Origin: Pseudomonas sp. UFMG81
GTDB taxonomy: Bacteria; Pseudomonadota; Gammaproteobacteria; Pseudomonadales; Pseudomonadaceae
Assembly (NCBI RefSeq): GCF_015354575.1
Contig: NZ_JACAFQ010000010.1
Location: forward strand, 1 to 53,313
Reading direction: 5' to 3'
DNA length: 53,313 bases
Under the pieces are notes generated by a model that was given only the letters and a program-made list of their open reading frames with translations, had not been told where the DNA came from and did no database searches. Shown here piece by piece: positions 33,646-42,369 of this stretch (the first letter of the stretch is position 1; the number at the start of each line of letters is the position of its first letter). Made by a program: the position numbers and the translations under genes.

Positions 33646-34421
33646 GCAAGGTGATTCTCAAGGACCACGCCCAGCTTGAGCTGATGCGCCGCGCCGGCCA
33701 GTTACTGGCCCAGGTGTTCGCCGACCTCGACGGTTTCATCCGCCCGGGGGTGACCACGATGCAGATCAACGACCGCGCCGAGGCGTTCATCGTCGACACC
33801 CTCAAGGCGCGCCCGGCGAGCAAGGGCCAATATGGATTTCCCTATGCGCTGAACACCTCGGTGGACCATGTGGTGTGCCACGGCATGCCCAAAGCGGGCG
33901 AGGTACTGCAGGAAGGTTCGATCGTCAACGTCGACATCACCCTGGAACAGGGTGGCTATATCGCCGATTCGTCGAAAATGTACTGCCTGGGCCAGATCAG
34001 CGAGGATGCTCGGCGGCTGGTCGACACCACTTACGACGCACTCTGGAAGGGCATCGAGCAGGTACGCCCAGGCGCGACCCTAGGTGATATCGGCCACGCC
34101 ATCCAGACCCACGCCGAGGCCGCCGGCTACAGCGTGGTGCGCGAATATTGCGGGCATGGCATCGGCCAGCAGATGCACGAGGCACCCGAAGTGCTGCACT
34201 ACGGCCAGCCGGGCATGGGCATGAAGTTGCAACCGGGGATGGTGTTCACCATCGAGCCGATGATCAACCAGGGCGGGCGAGGTACCCGTGGCCTGCGCGA
34301 TGGCTGGACGGTAATCACCCGCGACCACAGCCTGTCGGCGCAGTGGGAACATACCGTGGCAGTGACTGAGAGTGGGTATGAGGTGCTGACGTTGCGCGCA
34401 GAGGAAACCCGCAGCGCCTGA
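33642..34421 (+). CDS. map: Type I methionine aminopeptidase (second copy type)
   Basis: 259 residues; removes N-terminal methionine from nascent proteins. All metal ligands are present: His in VVCHGMPKAG (substrate), Asp in GSIVNVDITL, Asp in YIADSSKMY, His in CGHGIGQQMHEAP, Glu in FTIEPMI and Glu in AQWEHTV. It is not next to rpsB-tsf, where the housekeeping map usually lies, and has no N-terminal zinc finger, so it is probably an accessory isozyme. It is translationally coupled to the ParD-like gene. Confidence 0.93.
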   Translation: MSKVILKDHAQLELMRRAGQLLAQVFADLDGFIRPGVTTMQINDRAEAFIVDTLKARPASKGQYGFPYALNTSVDHVVCHGMPKAGEVLQEGSIVNVDITLEQGGYIADSSKMYCLGQISEDARRLVDTTYDALWKGIEQVRPGATLGDIGHAIQTHAEAAGYSVVREYCGHGIGQQMHEAPEVLHYGQPGMGMKLQPGMVFTIEPMINQGGRGTRGLRDGWTVITRDHSLSAQWEHTVAVTESGYEVLTLRAEETRSA

Positions 34422-34430
34422 AGCGCGCCT

Positions 34431-34498
34431 CTGTGGGAGCAACTGTCTTGCACCGGTTTTCTGTAGGAGCGCCCCGGCAAGGCCGCTCCTACAGGGGC
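34431..34498. repeat. REP-like element (GGCCGCTCCTACAG type)
   Basis: CTGTGGGAGCAACTGTCTTG and TTTTCTGTAGGAGCGCCCCG with CGGCAAGGCCGCTCCTACAG. The same mixed block occurs in the composite at 9.46-9.73 kb. Confidence 0.75.
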
Positions 34499-34527
34499 CG
34501 AGCAGGTCTCAGGCAAAATCGACAGAC

Positions 34528-34552
34528 AAAAAAAAAGCGACCCTAAGGTCGC
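34528..34552 (-). terminator. Terminator of the tRNA-Val/tRNA-Asp transcript
   Basis: Minus strand GCGACC-TTAG-GGTCGC is followed by nine T residues, about 45 bp downstream of tRNA-Asp. Confidence 0.95.
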
Positions 34553-34598
34553 TTTCCTCGTTGCTTCCGGGTGTTCAGTGGGCCCTGGAAGCTTAATA

Positions 34599-34675
34599 TG
34601 GCGCGGCGGACGGGACTCGAACCCGCGACCCCCGGCGTGACAGGCCGGTATTCTAACCGACTGAACTACCGCCGC
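34599..34675 (-). tRNA. tRNA-Asp (GTC)
   Basis: 77 nt on the minus strand, starting GCGGCGGTAGTTCAGTCGGT, with anticodon GTC in the loop CTGTCAC, T-arm GGGTTCGAGTCCC, and an encoded CCA end. It matches the gamma-proteobacterial tRNA-Asp closely, and the acceptor stem pairs fully (GCGGCGG/CCGCCGC). Confidence 0.98.
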
Positions 34676-34688
34676 GCTATACATCGAG

Positions 34689-34764
34689 TGGTGGGTGATG
34701 ACGGGATCGAACCGCCGACCCTCTGCTTGTAAGGCAGATGCTCTCCCGGCTGAGCTAATCACCC
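34689..34764 (-). tRNA. tRNA-Val (TAC)
   Basis: 76 nt on the minus strand, starting GGGTGATTAGCTCAGCCGGG, anticodon TAC in the loop CTTACAA, T-arm GCGGTTCGATCCCG, and encoded CCA. It lies 13 bp upstream of tRNA-Asp and they are probably one transcript. Confidence 0.98.
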
Positions 34765-34971
34765 TTTCGTCTCGGTGTGGCGCGCATTCTACGGAGGACC
34801 TCACACCCTGGCAAGCACTTTTTTCAATTTTTTTTGAAGTATTTTCAAAGACCTAGCGCAGCCACGCTTTTCTTCCTTTATAGGTAACTACTGGCCCTCT
34901 GACAGGGTTGGCCTGGCACCACCGCTCGGAGAATAATGCCCGCCTTATGTATTAAGGAGAGATTCCCCCTC

Positions 34972-35892
34972 ATGTGGTTCAAGAACCTGCTGACCTACCG
35001 CCTGACCCAGGATGTCCCGTTCGAGCCTGAAGCACTGGAAGCTGCCCTGGCCAGCAAGCCGGCCCGCCCCTGCGCCAGCCAGGAACTGACCACCTACGGT
35101 TTCGTCGCCCCGTTCGGCAAGGGCGAAGACGCGCCGCTGGTACATGTCAGCGGTGAGTTCCTGTTGATCGCCGCGCGTAAAGAAGAACGCATCCTGCCCA
35201 GCAGCGTGGTCAACGACGCGGTGAAGGAAAAGGTCGAGGAGATCGAGACCGAGCAGATGCGCAAGGTCTACAAGAAGGAACGCGACCAGATCAAGGACGA
35301 GATCATCCAGGCCTTCCTGCCCCGCGCGTTCATTCGCCGCTCGATGATCTTCGCCGCCATCGCCCCGCGCCAGGGCCTGATCCTGGTCAACTCGGCCAGC
35401 GCCAAGCGTGCCGAAGACCTGCTGTCCACCCTGCGTGAAGTGATGGGCTCGCTGCCAGTGCGCCCGGTGACCGTGAAGATCGCCCCGGTGGCGACCATGA
35501 CCGACTGGGTCAAGGCCCAGGCACCGGCCGCCGACTTCTTCGTCCTCGACGAATGCGAGCTGCGCGACACCGCCGAAGATGGCGGTATCGTCCGCTGCAA
35601 ACGCCAGGACCTGACCGGCGAAGAAATCCAGCTGCACCTGAGCACCGGCAAGGTGGTCACGCAACTGGCCCTGGCCTGGCAGGACAAGCTGTCGTTCGTG
35701 CTCGACGACAAGACCGTGATCAAGCGCCTTAAGTTCGAAGAGCTGCTGCAGGAGCAGGCCGAACAGGATGGCGGCGACGAAGCGGCGCAGCAGTTCGATG
35801 CCAGCTTCCAGCTGATGATGATGACCTTCCGCGAGTTCCTGCCGGCGCTGTTCGAAGCACTGGGTGGCGAGGAGATTCCGCAAGGGGTCTGA
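34972..35892 (+). CDS. rdgC: Recombination-associated protein RdgC
   Basis: 306-residue DNA-binding protein that forms a ring around DNA and modulates RecA. It begins [40 protein letters not shown] and [20 protein letters not shown] are family-typical and the length is normal. The ATG at 34972 has AAGGAGA 11 bp upstream; an upstream ATG at 34936 is rejected. The 130 bp before it are AT-rich and hold its promoter. Confidence 0.96.
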   Translation: MWFKNLLTYRLTQDVPFEPEALEAALASKPARPCASQELTTYGFVAPFGKGEDAPLVHVSGEFLLIAARKEERILPSSVVNDAVKEKVEEIETEQMRKVYKKERDQIKDEIIQAFLPRAFIRRSMIFAAIAPRQGLILVNSASAKRAEDLLSTLREVMGSLPVRPVTVKIAPVATMTDWVKAQAPAADFFVLDECELRDTAEDGGIVRCKRQDLTGEEIQLHLSTGKVVTQLALAWQDKLSFVLDDKTVIKRLKFEELLQEQAEQDGGDEAAQQFDASFQLMMMTFREFLPALFEALGGEEIPQGV

Positions 35893-35940
35893 GGCCTCAA
35901 TGACATACCGCTGAAGACTCGGAGCTGATCTGTTGTCTTC

Positions 35941-36024
35941 ACCGGCCTCTTCGCGGGCAAGCCCGCTCCCACAGGGAATGCGCAAGACCTGTGGGAGCGG
36001 GCTTGCCCGCGAAAGGGCCGGTGA
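35941..36024. repeat. REP inverted pair (variant GCGGGCAAGCCCGC), extended palindrome
   Basis: CCGGCCTCTTCGCGGGCAAG and GCTTGCCCGCGAAAGGGCCG face each other across about 20 bp; the outer CCGGCC/GGCCGG extend the symmetry. It lies between rdgC and the BASS transporter. Confidence 0.93.
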
Positions 36025-36058
36025 AACCCTAGGCATATAAATAGAAAAGGACCTGCCC

Positions 36059-37024
36059 ATGCGCGCCCTCGCCGCCCTCAGCCGCTTCGTCGGCAACACC
36101 TTCGCCCTGTGGGTGCTGTTGTTTGCCTGCCTGGCCTTTCTCATGCCGCAGTGGTTCATCGCCCTGAAGGTGGCCATCGTGCCGCTGCTGGGGCTGGTGA
36201 TGTTCGGCATGGGCCTCACGCTCAAGCTCGACGACTTCGCTGCCCTCGCCCGCCAGCCCTGGCGGGTGGCGCTGGGGGTGGTGGCGCACTTCGTGATCAT
36301 GCCGGGCATGGCCTGGCTGCTGTGCCAGCTGTTCCAGCTGCCGGCGGAAATCGCCGTGGGGGTGATCCTGGTCGGCTGCTGCCCAAGCGGCACGGCGTCC
36401 AACGTGATGGTGTGGCTGTCGAAGGGCGACCTGGCGCTGGCGGTGGCCATTGCTGCGGTGACTACCCTGCTCGCACCGCTGCTCACCCCGGCGCTGATCT
36501 GGTTCCTGGCCTCGGCCTGGTTGCCGGTTTCGTTCATGGACATGTTCTGGTCGATCCTGCAGCTGGTGATGCTGCCGATCGTGCTCGGGGTGCTGGCCCA
36601 GCGCTTGCTCGGTGCACGGGTGCAGCTGGCGGTGCAGGTGCTGCCGCTGGTGTCGGTGGTGAGCATCGTGATGATCGTCTGCGCGGTGGTGGCGGCCAGC
36701 CAGGCGAAGATCGCAGAGTCCGGTTTGCTGATCATGGCAGTGGTGATCCTGCACAACAGCTTCGGCTTTTTGCTCGGTTACCTCACCGGCAAGCTGTGCA
36801 AGCTGCCGCTGGCCCAGCGCAAGTCGCTGGCGCTGGAGGTGGGTATGCAGAACTCGGGGCTGGGCGCGGCGCTGGCGGCGGCGCACTTCTCGCCCCTGGC
36901 GGCGGTGCCCAGCGCGCTGTTCAGTGTGTGGCACAACATCTCCGGGGCGCTGCTGTCGACCTGGTTCAGGCGGATGGAAGCGCCTTCGCCAGAGGTTGAG
37001 AACATCGCACCTGCCCGAAACTGA
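36059..37024 (+). CDS. Bile acid:sodium symporter (BASS) family transporter
   Basis: 321 residues, about nine to ten membrane helices. Family motifs: VPLLGLVMFGMGLTLKLDDF, VGVILVGCCPSGTASNVMVW (sodium-binding region) and LEVGMQNSGLGAALAAAHFS. Substrates of bacterial BASS proteins include pantoate, keto acids and other organic anions; this one's substrate is unknown. The ATG at 36059 follows AAAAGG by 8 bp. Confidence 0.92.
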   Translation: MRALAALSRFVGNTFALWVLLFACLAFLMPQWFIALKVAIVPLLGLVMFGMGLTLKLDDFAALARQPWRVALGVVAHFVIMPGMAWLLCQLFQLPAEIAVGVILVGCCPSGTASNVMVWLSKGDLALAVAIAAVTTLLAPLLTPALIWFLASAWLPVSFMDMFWSILQLVMLPIVLGVLAQRLLGARVQLAVQVLPLVSVVSIVMIVCAVVAASQAKIAESGLLIMAVVILHNSFGFLLGYLTGKLCKLPLAQRKSLALEVGMQNSGLGAALAAAHFSPLAAVPSALFSVWHNISGALLSTWFRRMEAPSPEVENIAPARN

Positions 37025-37036
37025 TGTTGCCTGCCC

Positions 37037-37116
37037 CGGCCTCATCGCCGGCAAGCCGGCTCCCACAAGGGCATCATGCGTTCGGTGTGGGAGCCGGCTT
37101 GCCGGCGATGAGGCAA
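37037..37116. repeat. REP inverted pair (variant GCCGGCAAGCCGGC)
   Basis: CCTCATCGCCGGCAAGCCGG and CCGGCTTGCCGGCGATGAGG face each other across about 25 bp, between the BASS gene and the riboswitch. Confidence 0.93.
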
Positions 37117-37172
37117 CCACCGATCCTCGAGCCTTGCCCCGGCCTCGGCAAATGGGCACTATAGTGCGCACT

Positions 37173-37221
37173 GTGAGGACGACCTCACGACGCTGCGCGT
37201 GATCGTATCGGGGACGGCCCC
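37173..37221 (+). ncRNA. Guanidine-II (mini-ykkC) riboswitch
   Basis: Two GC-rich hairpins with ACGR tetraloops, GTGAGG-ACGA-CCTCAC (37173-37188) and GGGG-ACGG-CCCC (37210-37221), 21 nt apart and about 25 nt before the sugE ATG. This is the defining architecture of the mini-ykkC motif, an established guanidinium sensor that frees the ribosome-binding site when both loops bind ligand. The sugE ribosome-binding region (ATGGAGA, about 37232) follows the second hairpin, so control of translation is likely. Confidence 0.92.
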
Positions 37222-37245
37222 ATCATTAATAGATGGAGACACACC

Positions 37246-37563
37246 ATGTCCTGGATCATCCTGTTCTTCGCCGGCCTGTTCGAGGTTGGCTGGGCTGTCG
37301 GCCTCAAATACACCGACGGCTTCACCCGCCCCCTGCCCACCGTGCTGACCGTCGGCGCCATGGTCATCAGCCTTGGTTTGCTTGGCCTGGCCATGAAAGA
37401 GCTGCCGCTGGGCACCGCCTATGCCATCTGGACCGGCGTTGGCGCCGTGGGCACGGTCATCGCCGGGATCATCCTATTCGGTGAGTCCATGGCGCTGATC
37501 CGCCTGGCCAGTGTCGCCCTGATCGTCACTGGCCTGGTGGGCCTGAAGGTCAGCGCCAGCTGA
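37246..37563 (+). CDS. sugE: SMR-family guanidinium exporter SugE/Gdx
   Basis: 105-residue small multidrug resistance protein with four helices. [20 protein letters not shown] carries the essential membrane Glu13 of the SugE/Gdx branch, and [20 protein letters not shown] the second signature. Gdx subtype proteins exchange guanidinium for protons; the guanidine-II riboswitch directly upstream supports that substrate. Confidence 0.96.
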   Translation: MSWIILFFAGLFEVGWAVGLKYTDGFTRPLPTVLTVGAMVISLGLLGLAMKELPLGTAYAIWTGVGAVGTVIAGIILFGESMALIRLASVALIVTGLVGLKVSAS

Positions 37564-37582
37564 CCTTCTGCTTCATCCCTTC

Positions 37583-39457
37583 CTAACGCACATCGCCGCG
37601 CAGCAGGCTCACCTGCTCGCGCAGCACTTCGGGCTGCGCCGCCTCCACCGGGATGGCGGCGCCTGCCACGAGGGTCACCCGCGACCACAGGCGCTTGAAA
37701 AAGCCCTTGTTCGGATCGCGACTGAAGAAACTGCCCCACAGCCCCTGCAACGCCAATGGAATCACCGGTACTGGCGTCTCTTGCAGGATTCGGCTGACCC
37801 CGCCCTTGAACACATCGATCTCGCCGTCGGCACTGAGCTTGCCTTCGGGGAAGATGCACACCAGTTCGCCCTCGGCCAGGTACTGCTTGATGCGGGCAAA
37901 GGCACGCTCGTAGATGGCCTCGTCCTCGCCACGCCCGGCGATGGGGATGGTGCCAGCGGTGCGGAAGATGAAGTTGAGCACCGGCAGGTTGTAGATCTTG
38001 TAGTACATGACGAAGCGGATTGGCCGGCGAATGGCGCCACCGATCAGCAGCGCATCGACGAACGACACGTGGTTGCACACCAGCAAGGCGGCACCTTCAT
38101 CGGGAATACGCTCAAGCTCGCGGTGCTGCACCCGGTACATCGAGTGGCTGAGCAGCCAGATGAGAAAACGCATGGTGAATTCCGGCACGATGCGGAAGAT
38201 GTAGGCGTTGACCGCGATATTGAGCAACGACACCACCAGGAACAGCTGCGGGATGCTCAGCTTGGCCAAGCTCAACAGCACGATGGTGACGATCGCCGAC
38301 ACCACCATGAACAACGCGTTGAGGATGTTGTTGGCGGCGATCACCCGGGCCCGCTCGCCCTCGGCGGTACGCGCCTGGATCAGCGCATACAGCGGCACGA
38401 TGTAGAAGCCACCGAAGATGCCCAGGCCTACGATCGAGGCCATGATCCACCAGGCCTGGCTCATGCCCAGCAGGTCCAGCCAGCTGTGTGGTGCGACAGC
38501 GGCCGGCACATCGCCCGAGTGCCACCACCACAACAGGCCGAACAGGGTCAGGCCGAACGAACCGAACGGCACCAGGCCGATCTCCACCTTGCGCCCACTC
38601 AAGCGCTCGCAGAGCAGCGAGCCCACGGCGATGCCCACCGAGAACAGGGTCAGCACCAGGGTGACCACGGTCTCGTCGCCATGCAGCCAGTCCTTGGCGT
38701 AGGCCGGGATCTGCGTGAGGTAGATGGCGCCGACGAACCAGAACCACGAGTTGCCGACGATCGAGCGCGACACCGCCGGGGTTTGCCCCAGGCCCAGGCG
38801 CAGGGTGGCCCAGGACTGCTTGAAGATATTCCAGTCCAGCTTCATTTCCGGTGCGGCAGCCGCCGCCCGGGGGATCCAGCGGCTGGCCAGGTAGCCGAAC
38901 ACCGCGGTGCCGACCACGCCACCGGCCACCACCGTGGCGTAGCTGGACGACGACATCATCACCCCGGCGCCGATGGTGCCGGCGAGGATCGCCAGGAAGG
39001 TACCCATCTCCACCAGGCCGTTGCCGCCCACCAGTTCCTCTTCGCGCAGGGCCTGGGGCAGGATCGAATACTTCACCGGGCCGAACAGCGCCGAATGGGT
39101 ACCCATGGCGAACAGCGTGAGCAGCATGAGCTCCAGGTGGCTGGTGAGAAAGCCGATGGCGCCGACGGCCATGATCACGATCTCGGCCAGCTTGATGGCG
39201 CGGATCAGGCGGTCCTTGGCGAACTTCTCGCCGAACTGCCCGGCCAGCGCCGAGAACAGGAAGAACGGCAGGATGAACAACAAGGCGCAGAGGTTGACCC
39301 AGATCGAGCGGTCGCCTTCCAGGCTCAGCTTGTAGAGGATCGCCAGGATCAACGACTGCTTGAACAGGTTGTCGTTGAAGGCGCCCAGCGACTGGGTAAT
39401 GAAGAACGGCAAGAAGCGCCGCTTGCCGAGCAGGGTGAATTGCGAGGGGTGGCTCAT
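37583..39457 (-). CDS. MFS transporter fused to PlsC-type acyltransferase
   Basis: 624 residues. Residues 1 to about 410 are a 12-helix MFS domain of the LplT type (FLPFFITQSLGAFNDNLFKQ is characteristic). About 425-624 is a 1-acylglycerol-3-phosphate acyltransferase domain with NHVSFVDALLIGG (H-x4-D) and FPEGKLSADG (EGK where EGTR is usual). In E. coli LplT and Aas are separate and Aas also carries an acyl-ACP synthetase domain, absent here. Predicted job: bring lysophospholipid to the inner leaflet and re-acylate it. The start at 39457 opens the conserved N-terminus. Confidence 0.92.
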   Translation of the reverse strand: MSHPSQFTLLGKRRFLPFFITQSLGAFNDNLFKQSLILAILYKLSLEGDRSIWVNLCALLFILPFFLFSALAGQFGEKFAKDRLIRAIKLAEIVIMAVGAIGFLTSHLELMLLTLFAMGTHSALFGPVKYSILPQALREEELVGGNGLVEMGTFLAILAGTIGAGVMMSSSSYATVVAGGVVGTAVFGYLASRWIPRAAAAAPEMKLDWNIFKQSWATLRLGLGQTPAVSRSIVGNSWFWFVGAIYLTQIPAYAKDWLHGDETVVTLVLTLFSVGIAVGSLLCERLSGRKVEIGLVPFGSFGLTLFGLLWWWHSGDVPAAVAPHSWLDLLGMSQAWWIMASIVGLGIFGGFYIVPLYALIQARTAEGERARVIAANNILNALFMVVSAIVTIVLLSLAKLSIPQLFLVVSLLNIAVNAYIFRIVPEFTMRFLIWLLSHSMYRVQHRELERIPDEGAALLVCNHVSFVDALLIGGAIRRPIRFVMYYKIYNLPVLNFIFRTAGTIPIAGRGEDEAIYERAFARIKQYLAEGELVCIFPEGKLSADGEIDVFKGGVSRILQETPVPVIPLALQGLWGSFFSRDPNKGFFKRLWSRVTLVAGAAIPVEAAQPEVLREQVSLLRGDVR

Positions 39458-39582
39458 CGTCCGTGTACCTGGTTGGGCTTTGTCATTGGAGGCACGCACA
39501 GCGCCCGAAGCCACAAATCTGCACGCAGAGACCGTGCGTGGCAAGTTAGGCGCGCATCTTCGGAACGCTCCGACAAAGCGAG

Positions 39583-39646
39583 CCATCATCGCGGGGCAAG
39601 CCCGTTCCCACGGTTTGTGGCAGCGGGCCTGCCCCGCAATGATGCG
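39583..39646. repeat. REP inverted pair (variant CGCGGGGCAAGCCCG)
   Basis: ATCATCGCGGGGCAAGCCCG and CGGGCCTGCCCCGCAATGAT face each other with only about 17 bp between, ending 1 bp before the TDT transporter stop codon. Confidence 0.88.
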
Positions 39647-39647
39647 C

Positions 39648-40787
39648 TCAACGCTGCGCGATGCACGGCGAGACGAACAGCTCCCCCCGCCACGCGCCAC
39701 GCACGGTACGGCTGGCCACCAGCGCCCAGAGCATGGCCAGCGCCACCACCAGCACCTGGCCGAACACCTGGAAGAACCCCAGTTGCAGCCAGGCTGCCAG
39801 TTTCAAGGTGGCCAGGCAGTACACCCCCAGCGGGAAGGTGAAGCCCCACCAGCCCAGGTTGAACGGCATGCCCTGGCGCATGTAGCGCAGGGTGATCAGC
39901 ACCGCCGTCAGCAACCACCACAACCCCGCGCCCCACAGCACGATACCCGCCACCAGCCCCAGGCCACGGGCCACCTCACCCAGCGAACCCAGGCCATTGG
40001 CGGCGAACACCGCCGGCGCATCGCCACCGAGTACCAGCATGCCCAGCGCGCCGGTGCCGATCGGCCCCAGCGCCAGCCAGCTGGAGGCGGCCATGTTGGC
40101 CGGCGGCAGCTTATGCAGGGCCATGCGCAGCATGAGGATGGTGAGGATGCTGAACGCCACCGGCAGCGACACCGCCCACATCACGTAGCTGGTGATCACC
40201 ACCAGGAACTGCGCATGTGCATCCGCCAGGTGCGGCGCCAACAGCCCGCCGCTGGCGGCGGCCACCTCCGCCGCCACCACGGGCAGCAGCCACACCGCGG
40301 TCATCTGGTCGATGCTGTGCTCCTGGCGGGTGAACATCAGGTAGGGGATGGCCACCCCGCACAGCAGAGCCAGGCCTACGTCCAGCCACCACAGGGTCTG
40401 GACCCAAGGCACCACCGCGTCACCCCAGCGGGCCAGGCCGAACACCAGCGCGCCATTGAGGATGGTGGCCAGGCCCATGGGGATGGTGCCGAAGAACATC
40501 GACACGGTGGAGTGGGCGAAGATCCGCCGGGCCTCGTCGAAGAACATCACCCAGCGGGCGCCATAAAGGACACAGAACAAGGTGAACAGGCCGATGGTCA
40601 GCCACCACAGGCCTTCGGCGAGGCTGTCCAGCAGCGGGATCTGCAACTGGTGGAAAGCCAGCGCCAGTACGCCGGTACCCATGGTCGCGGCGAACCAGTT
40701 CGGGGTGAACTGGCGGATCACCTCGCGGGGATGGGCCAATTGGCTGAACGGGCGCCACGACGGTGCGCGGGTCTGGGTGCATGGCAT
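39648..40787 (-). CDS. SLAC1/TehA-type (TDT family) transporter
   Basis: 379 residues with about ten helices. FTPNWFAATMGTGVLALAFH and FFGTIPMGLATILNGALVFG are typical of the C4-dicarboxylate/tellurite-resistance/SLAC1 family of anion channels and exporters. Substrates in the family include malate, sulfite and chloride; here unknown. AGGAGA 7 bp before 40787 supports this start over upstream ones. It diverges from the MFS gene at 40948 across an AT-rich 160-bp gap. Confidence 0.9.
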   Translation of the reverse strand: MPCTQTRAPSWRPFSQLAHPREVIRQFTPNWFAATMGTGVLALAFHQLQIPLLDSLAEGLWWLTIGLFTLFCVLYGARWVMFFDEARRIFAHSTVSMFFGTIPMGLATILNGALVFGLARWGDAVVPWVQTLWWLDVGLALLCGVAIPYLMFTRQEHSIDQMTAVWLLPVVAAEVAAASGGLLAPHLADAHAQFLVVITSYVMWAVSLPVAFSILTILMLRMALHKLPPANMAASSWLALGPIGTGALGMLVLGGDAPAVFAANGLGSLGEVARGLGLVAGIVLWGAGLWWLLTAVLITLRYMRQGMPFNLGWWGFTFPLGVYCLATLKLAAWLQLGFFQVFGQVLVVALAMLWALVASRTVRGAWRGELFVSPCIAQR

Positions 40788-40947
40788 GGGGATGTCTCCT
40801 GGCCTTGTGTAAGGTGGAACCATCTTATGCCTGCATAGAATATCTATATAACGGGTAATTTCTCTATCTGTTATCGATTTTAAAGATATAGCCTGTGCCA
40901 CGGCGCCTGGCATATGCTTGGCCGCTAACAAAGACAAGGATCCGTCG

Positions 40948-42138
40948 ATGCTCCGCGCCCTTAGAAGCTACCCTAGCGCCGTCCGCCTGTTGCTGCTCAC
41001 CACCTTCACCCTGACCACGGCCCGGGCGATCACCCTGCCCTACCTGGTGGTGTACCTGTCCGCGCACATGGCCCTGTCTGTCGGCCAGACCGGCCTGCTG
41101 GTCGGTGGCGCGATGTTCCTGGCATCGTTGCTGAGCCTCTATGGCGGGCATCTGGTCGATACCCTGCGCAGCCACACGCTGATCGTCGCGAGCACACTGG
41201 TGTTCGCCCTGGCCATCGCGGGGATGGTGGCGAGCACCTCGGCCGTGCTGTTCTTCTGTTTCCTGGTAGTGGCCAACCTGGCCCAGAGCGTGGTCGACAT
41301 TGCCGCCAAGGCGGGCTTCTGCGCCTTGCTGCCCGAGGACCGGCGCGGCGAAGTGTTCGCCATCAAGTACACCTTCAACAATATTGCCTGGGCCGCCGGG
41401 CCGATGCTCGGGGTGTTGCTGATCGAGGCCAGCGACCACCTGCCGTTCCTGGTTTCGGCCCTGATCGGCCTCGGCCTGAGCCTGCTCTACCAGCGCCTGG
41501 GCGAACGCGGCCTGCTGAGCCAGGGCGAGGACAAGCCGGCGGCAGGCTTCGCGCAAGTCGCCCTGGGCATGCTGCGTGACCGGCGGCTGGTGTGCTTCAC
41601 CCTGGGCGGCGTGCTCAGCGCCGTGGTGTTCGGGCAGTTCACCGCCTACCTGTCGCAGTACCTGGTGGTGAGCATCCACGACCCCGCCGAAGTGGCGCGG
41701 CTGGTGAGCTACCTGGTCACCACCAACGCCCTCACCGTGATCGCCCTGCAATACCTGATCGGCCGGCGCATTGCCCGCCAGCACCTGATGCCCTGGCTGA
41801 TGGCCGGCATGGCCATGTTCGTCGCCGGGCTGCTGGGGTTTTCCCTGGCCGGCTCGGCACTGGCCTGGTGCCTGGCGATGCTGGTGTTCACCCTGGGCGA
41901 GATCATCGTGATTCCCGCCGAGTTCATGTTCATCGACCTGATCGCGCCGGAGCATCTGCGGGGGGTCTACTACGGGGCGCAGAACCTTTCCAACCTGGGC
42001 GCGGGGCTGGGGCCGATGCTGGTGGGCCTGGCGCTGGGGCACATGGCGCCGGCGGCGGTGTTCTACCTGTTGATCGGGTCGGTGCTGCTGGCGGCGGTGT
42101 TCTATTGGCTGGGGACGCGCGGGGCGCAGCAGCTGTAG
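40948..42138 (+). CDS. MFS transporter
   Basis: 396 residues, twelve predicted helices. TARAITLPYLVVYLSAHMAL, YGGHLVDTLRSHTLIVASTL (loop 2-3 signature region with D) and PAEFMFIDLIAPEHLRGVYY suggest the drug/proton antiporter side (MdtH/YdeE-like). AAGGA lies 8 bp before the ATG. The stop codon TAG is part of the REP element TGTAGGAGCGGCC that begins here. Substrate unknown. Confidence 0.88.
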   Translation: MLRALRSYPSAVRLLLLTTFTLTTARAITLPYLVVYLSAHMALSVGQTGLLVGGAMFLASLLSLYGGHLVDTLRSHTLIVASTLVFALAIAGMVASTSAVLFFCFLVVANLAQSVVDIAAKAGFCALLPEDRRGEVFAIKYTFNNIAWAAGPMLGVLLIEASDHLPFLVSALIGLGLSLLYQRLGERGLLSQGEDKPAAGFAQVALGMLRDRRLVCFTLGGVLSAVVFGQFTAYLSQYLVVSIHDPAEVARLVSYLVTTNALTVIALQYLIGRRIARQHLMPWLMAGMAMFVAGLLGFSLAGSALAWCLAMLVFTLGEIIVIPAEFMFIDLIAPEHLRGVYYGAQNLSNLGAGLGPMLVGLALGHMAPAAVFYLLIGSVLLAAVFYWLGTRGAQQL

Positions 42139-42250
42139 GAGCGGCCTTGTGCCGCGAAAGGAGTGCGCAGCGCTCCCCGCGTCTTGGGCATGGCTCGCGA
42201 TAGCCGGGGCCGCTACGCAGCCCTTTCGCGACACAAGGCCGCTCCTACAA
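42134..42250. repeat. REP inverted pair (variant GGCCTTGTGCCGCG), overlapping a stop codon
   Basis: TGTAGGAGCGGCCTTGTGCC and CGACACAAGGCCGCTCCTAC face each other over about 70 bp. The left unit supplies the TAG stop of the MFS gene. Confidence 0.9.
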
Positions 42251-42369
42251 GGACCGCGCTGTGGCTGCGACGTCCTGCCACTGCGACCAACGTCGGCGCT
42301 GACGAACCTGCGCCTGCGTGCCAGACTGATTGATCGTGACCGCGTTTCATTTTTTGCTCCGGAGTTTGC

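Noticed and set aside
33442..34421. Classical ParDE toxin-antitoxin system
   Set aside because: The downstream gene is a complete methionine aminopeptidase, not a ParE/RelE toxin.
34599..34764. tRNA-associated integration site
   Set aside because: No integrase and no repeated 3' tRNA end were seen; the flanks are core genes.
37781..39841. 686-codon open frame antisense to the MFS-PlsC fusion
   Set aside because: Low-complexity composition, no motifs, and it extends through a REP element.
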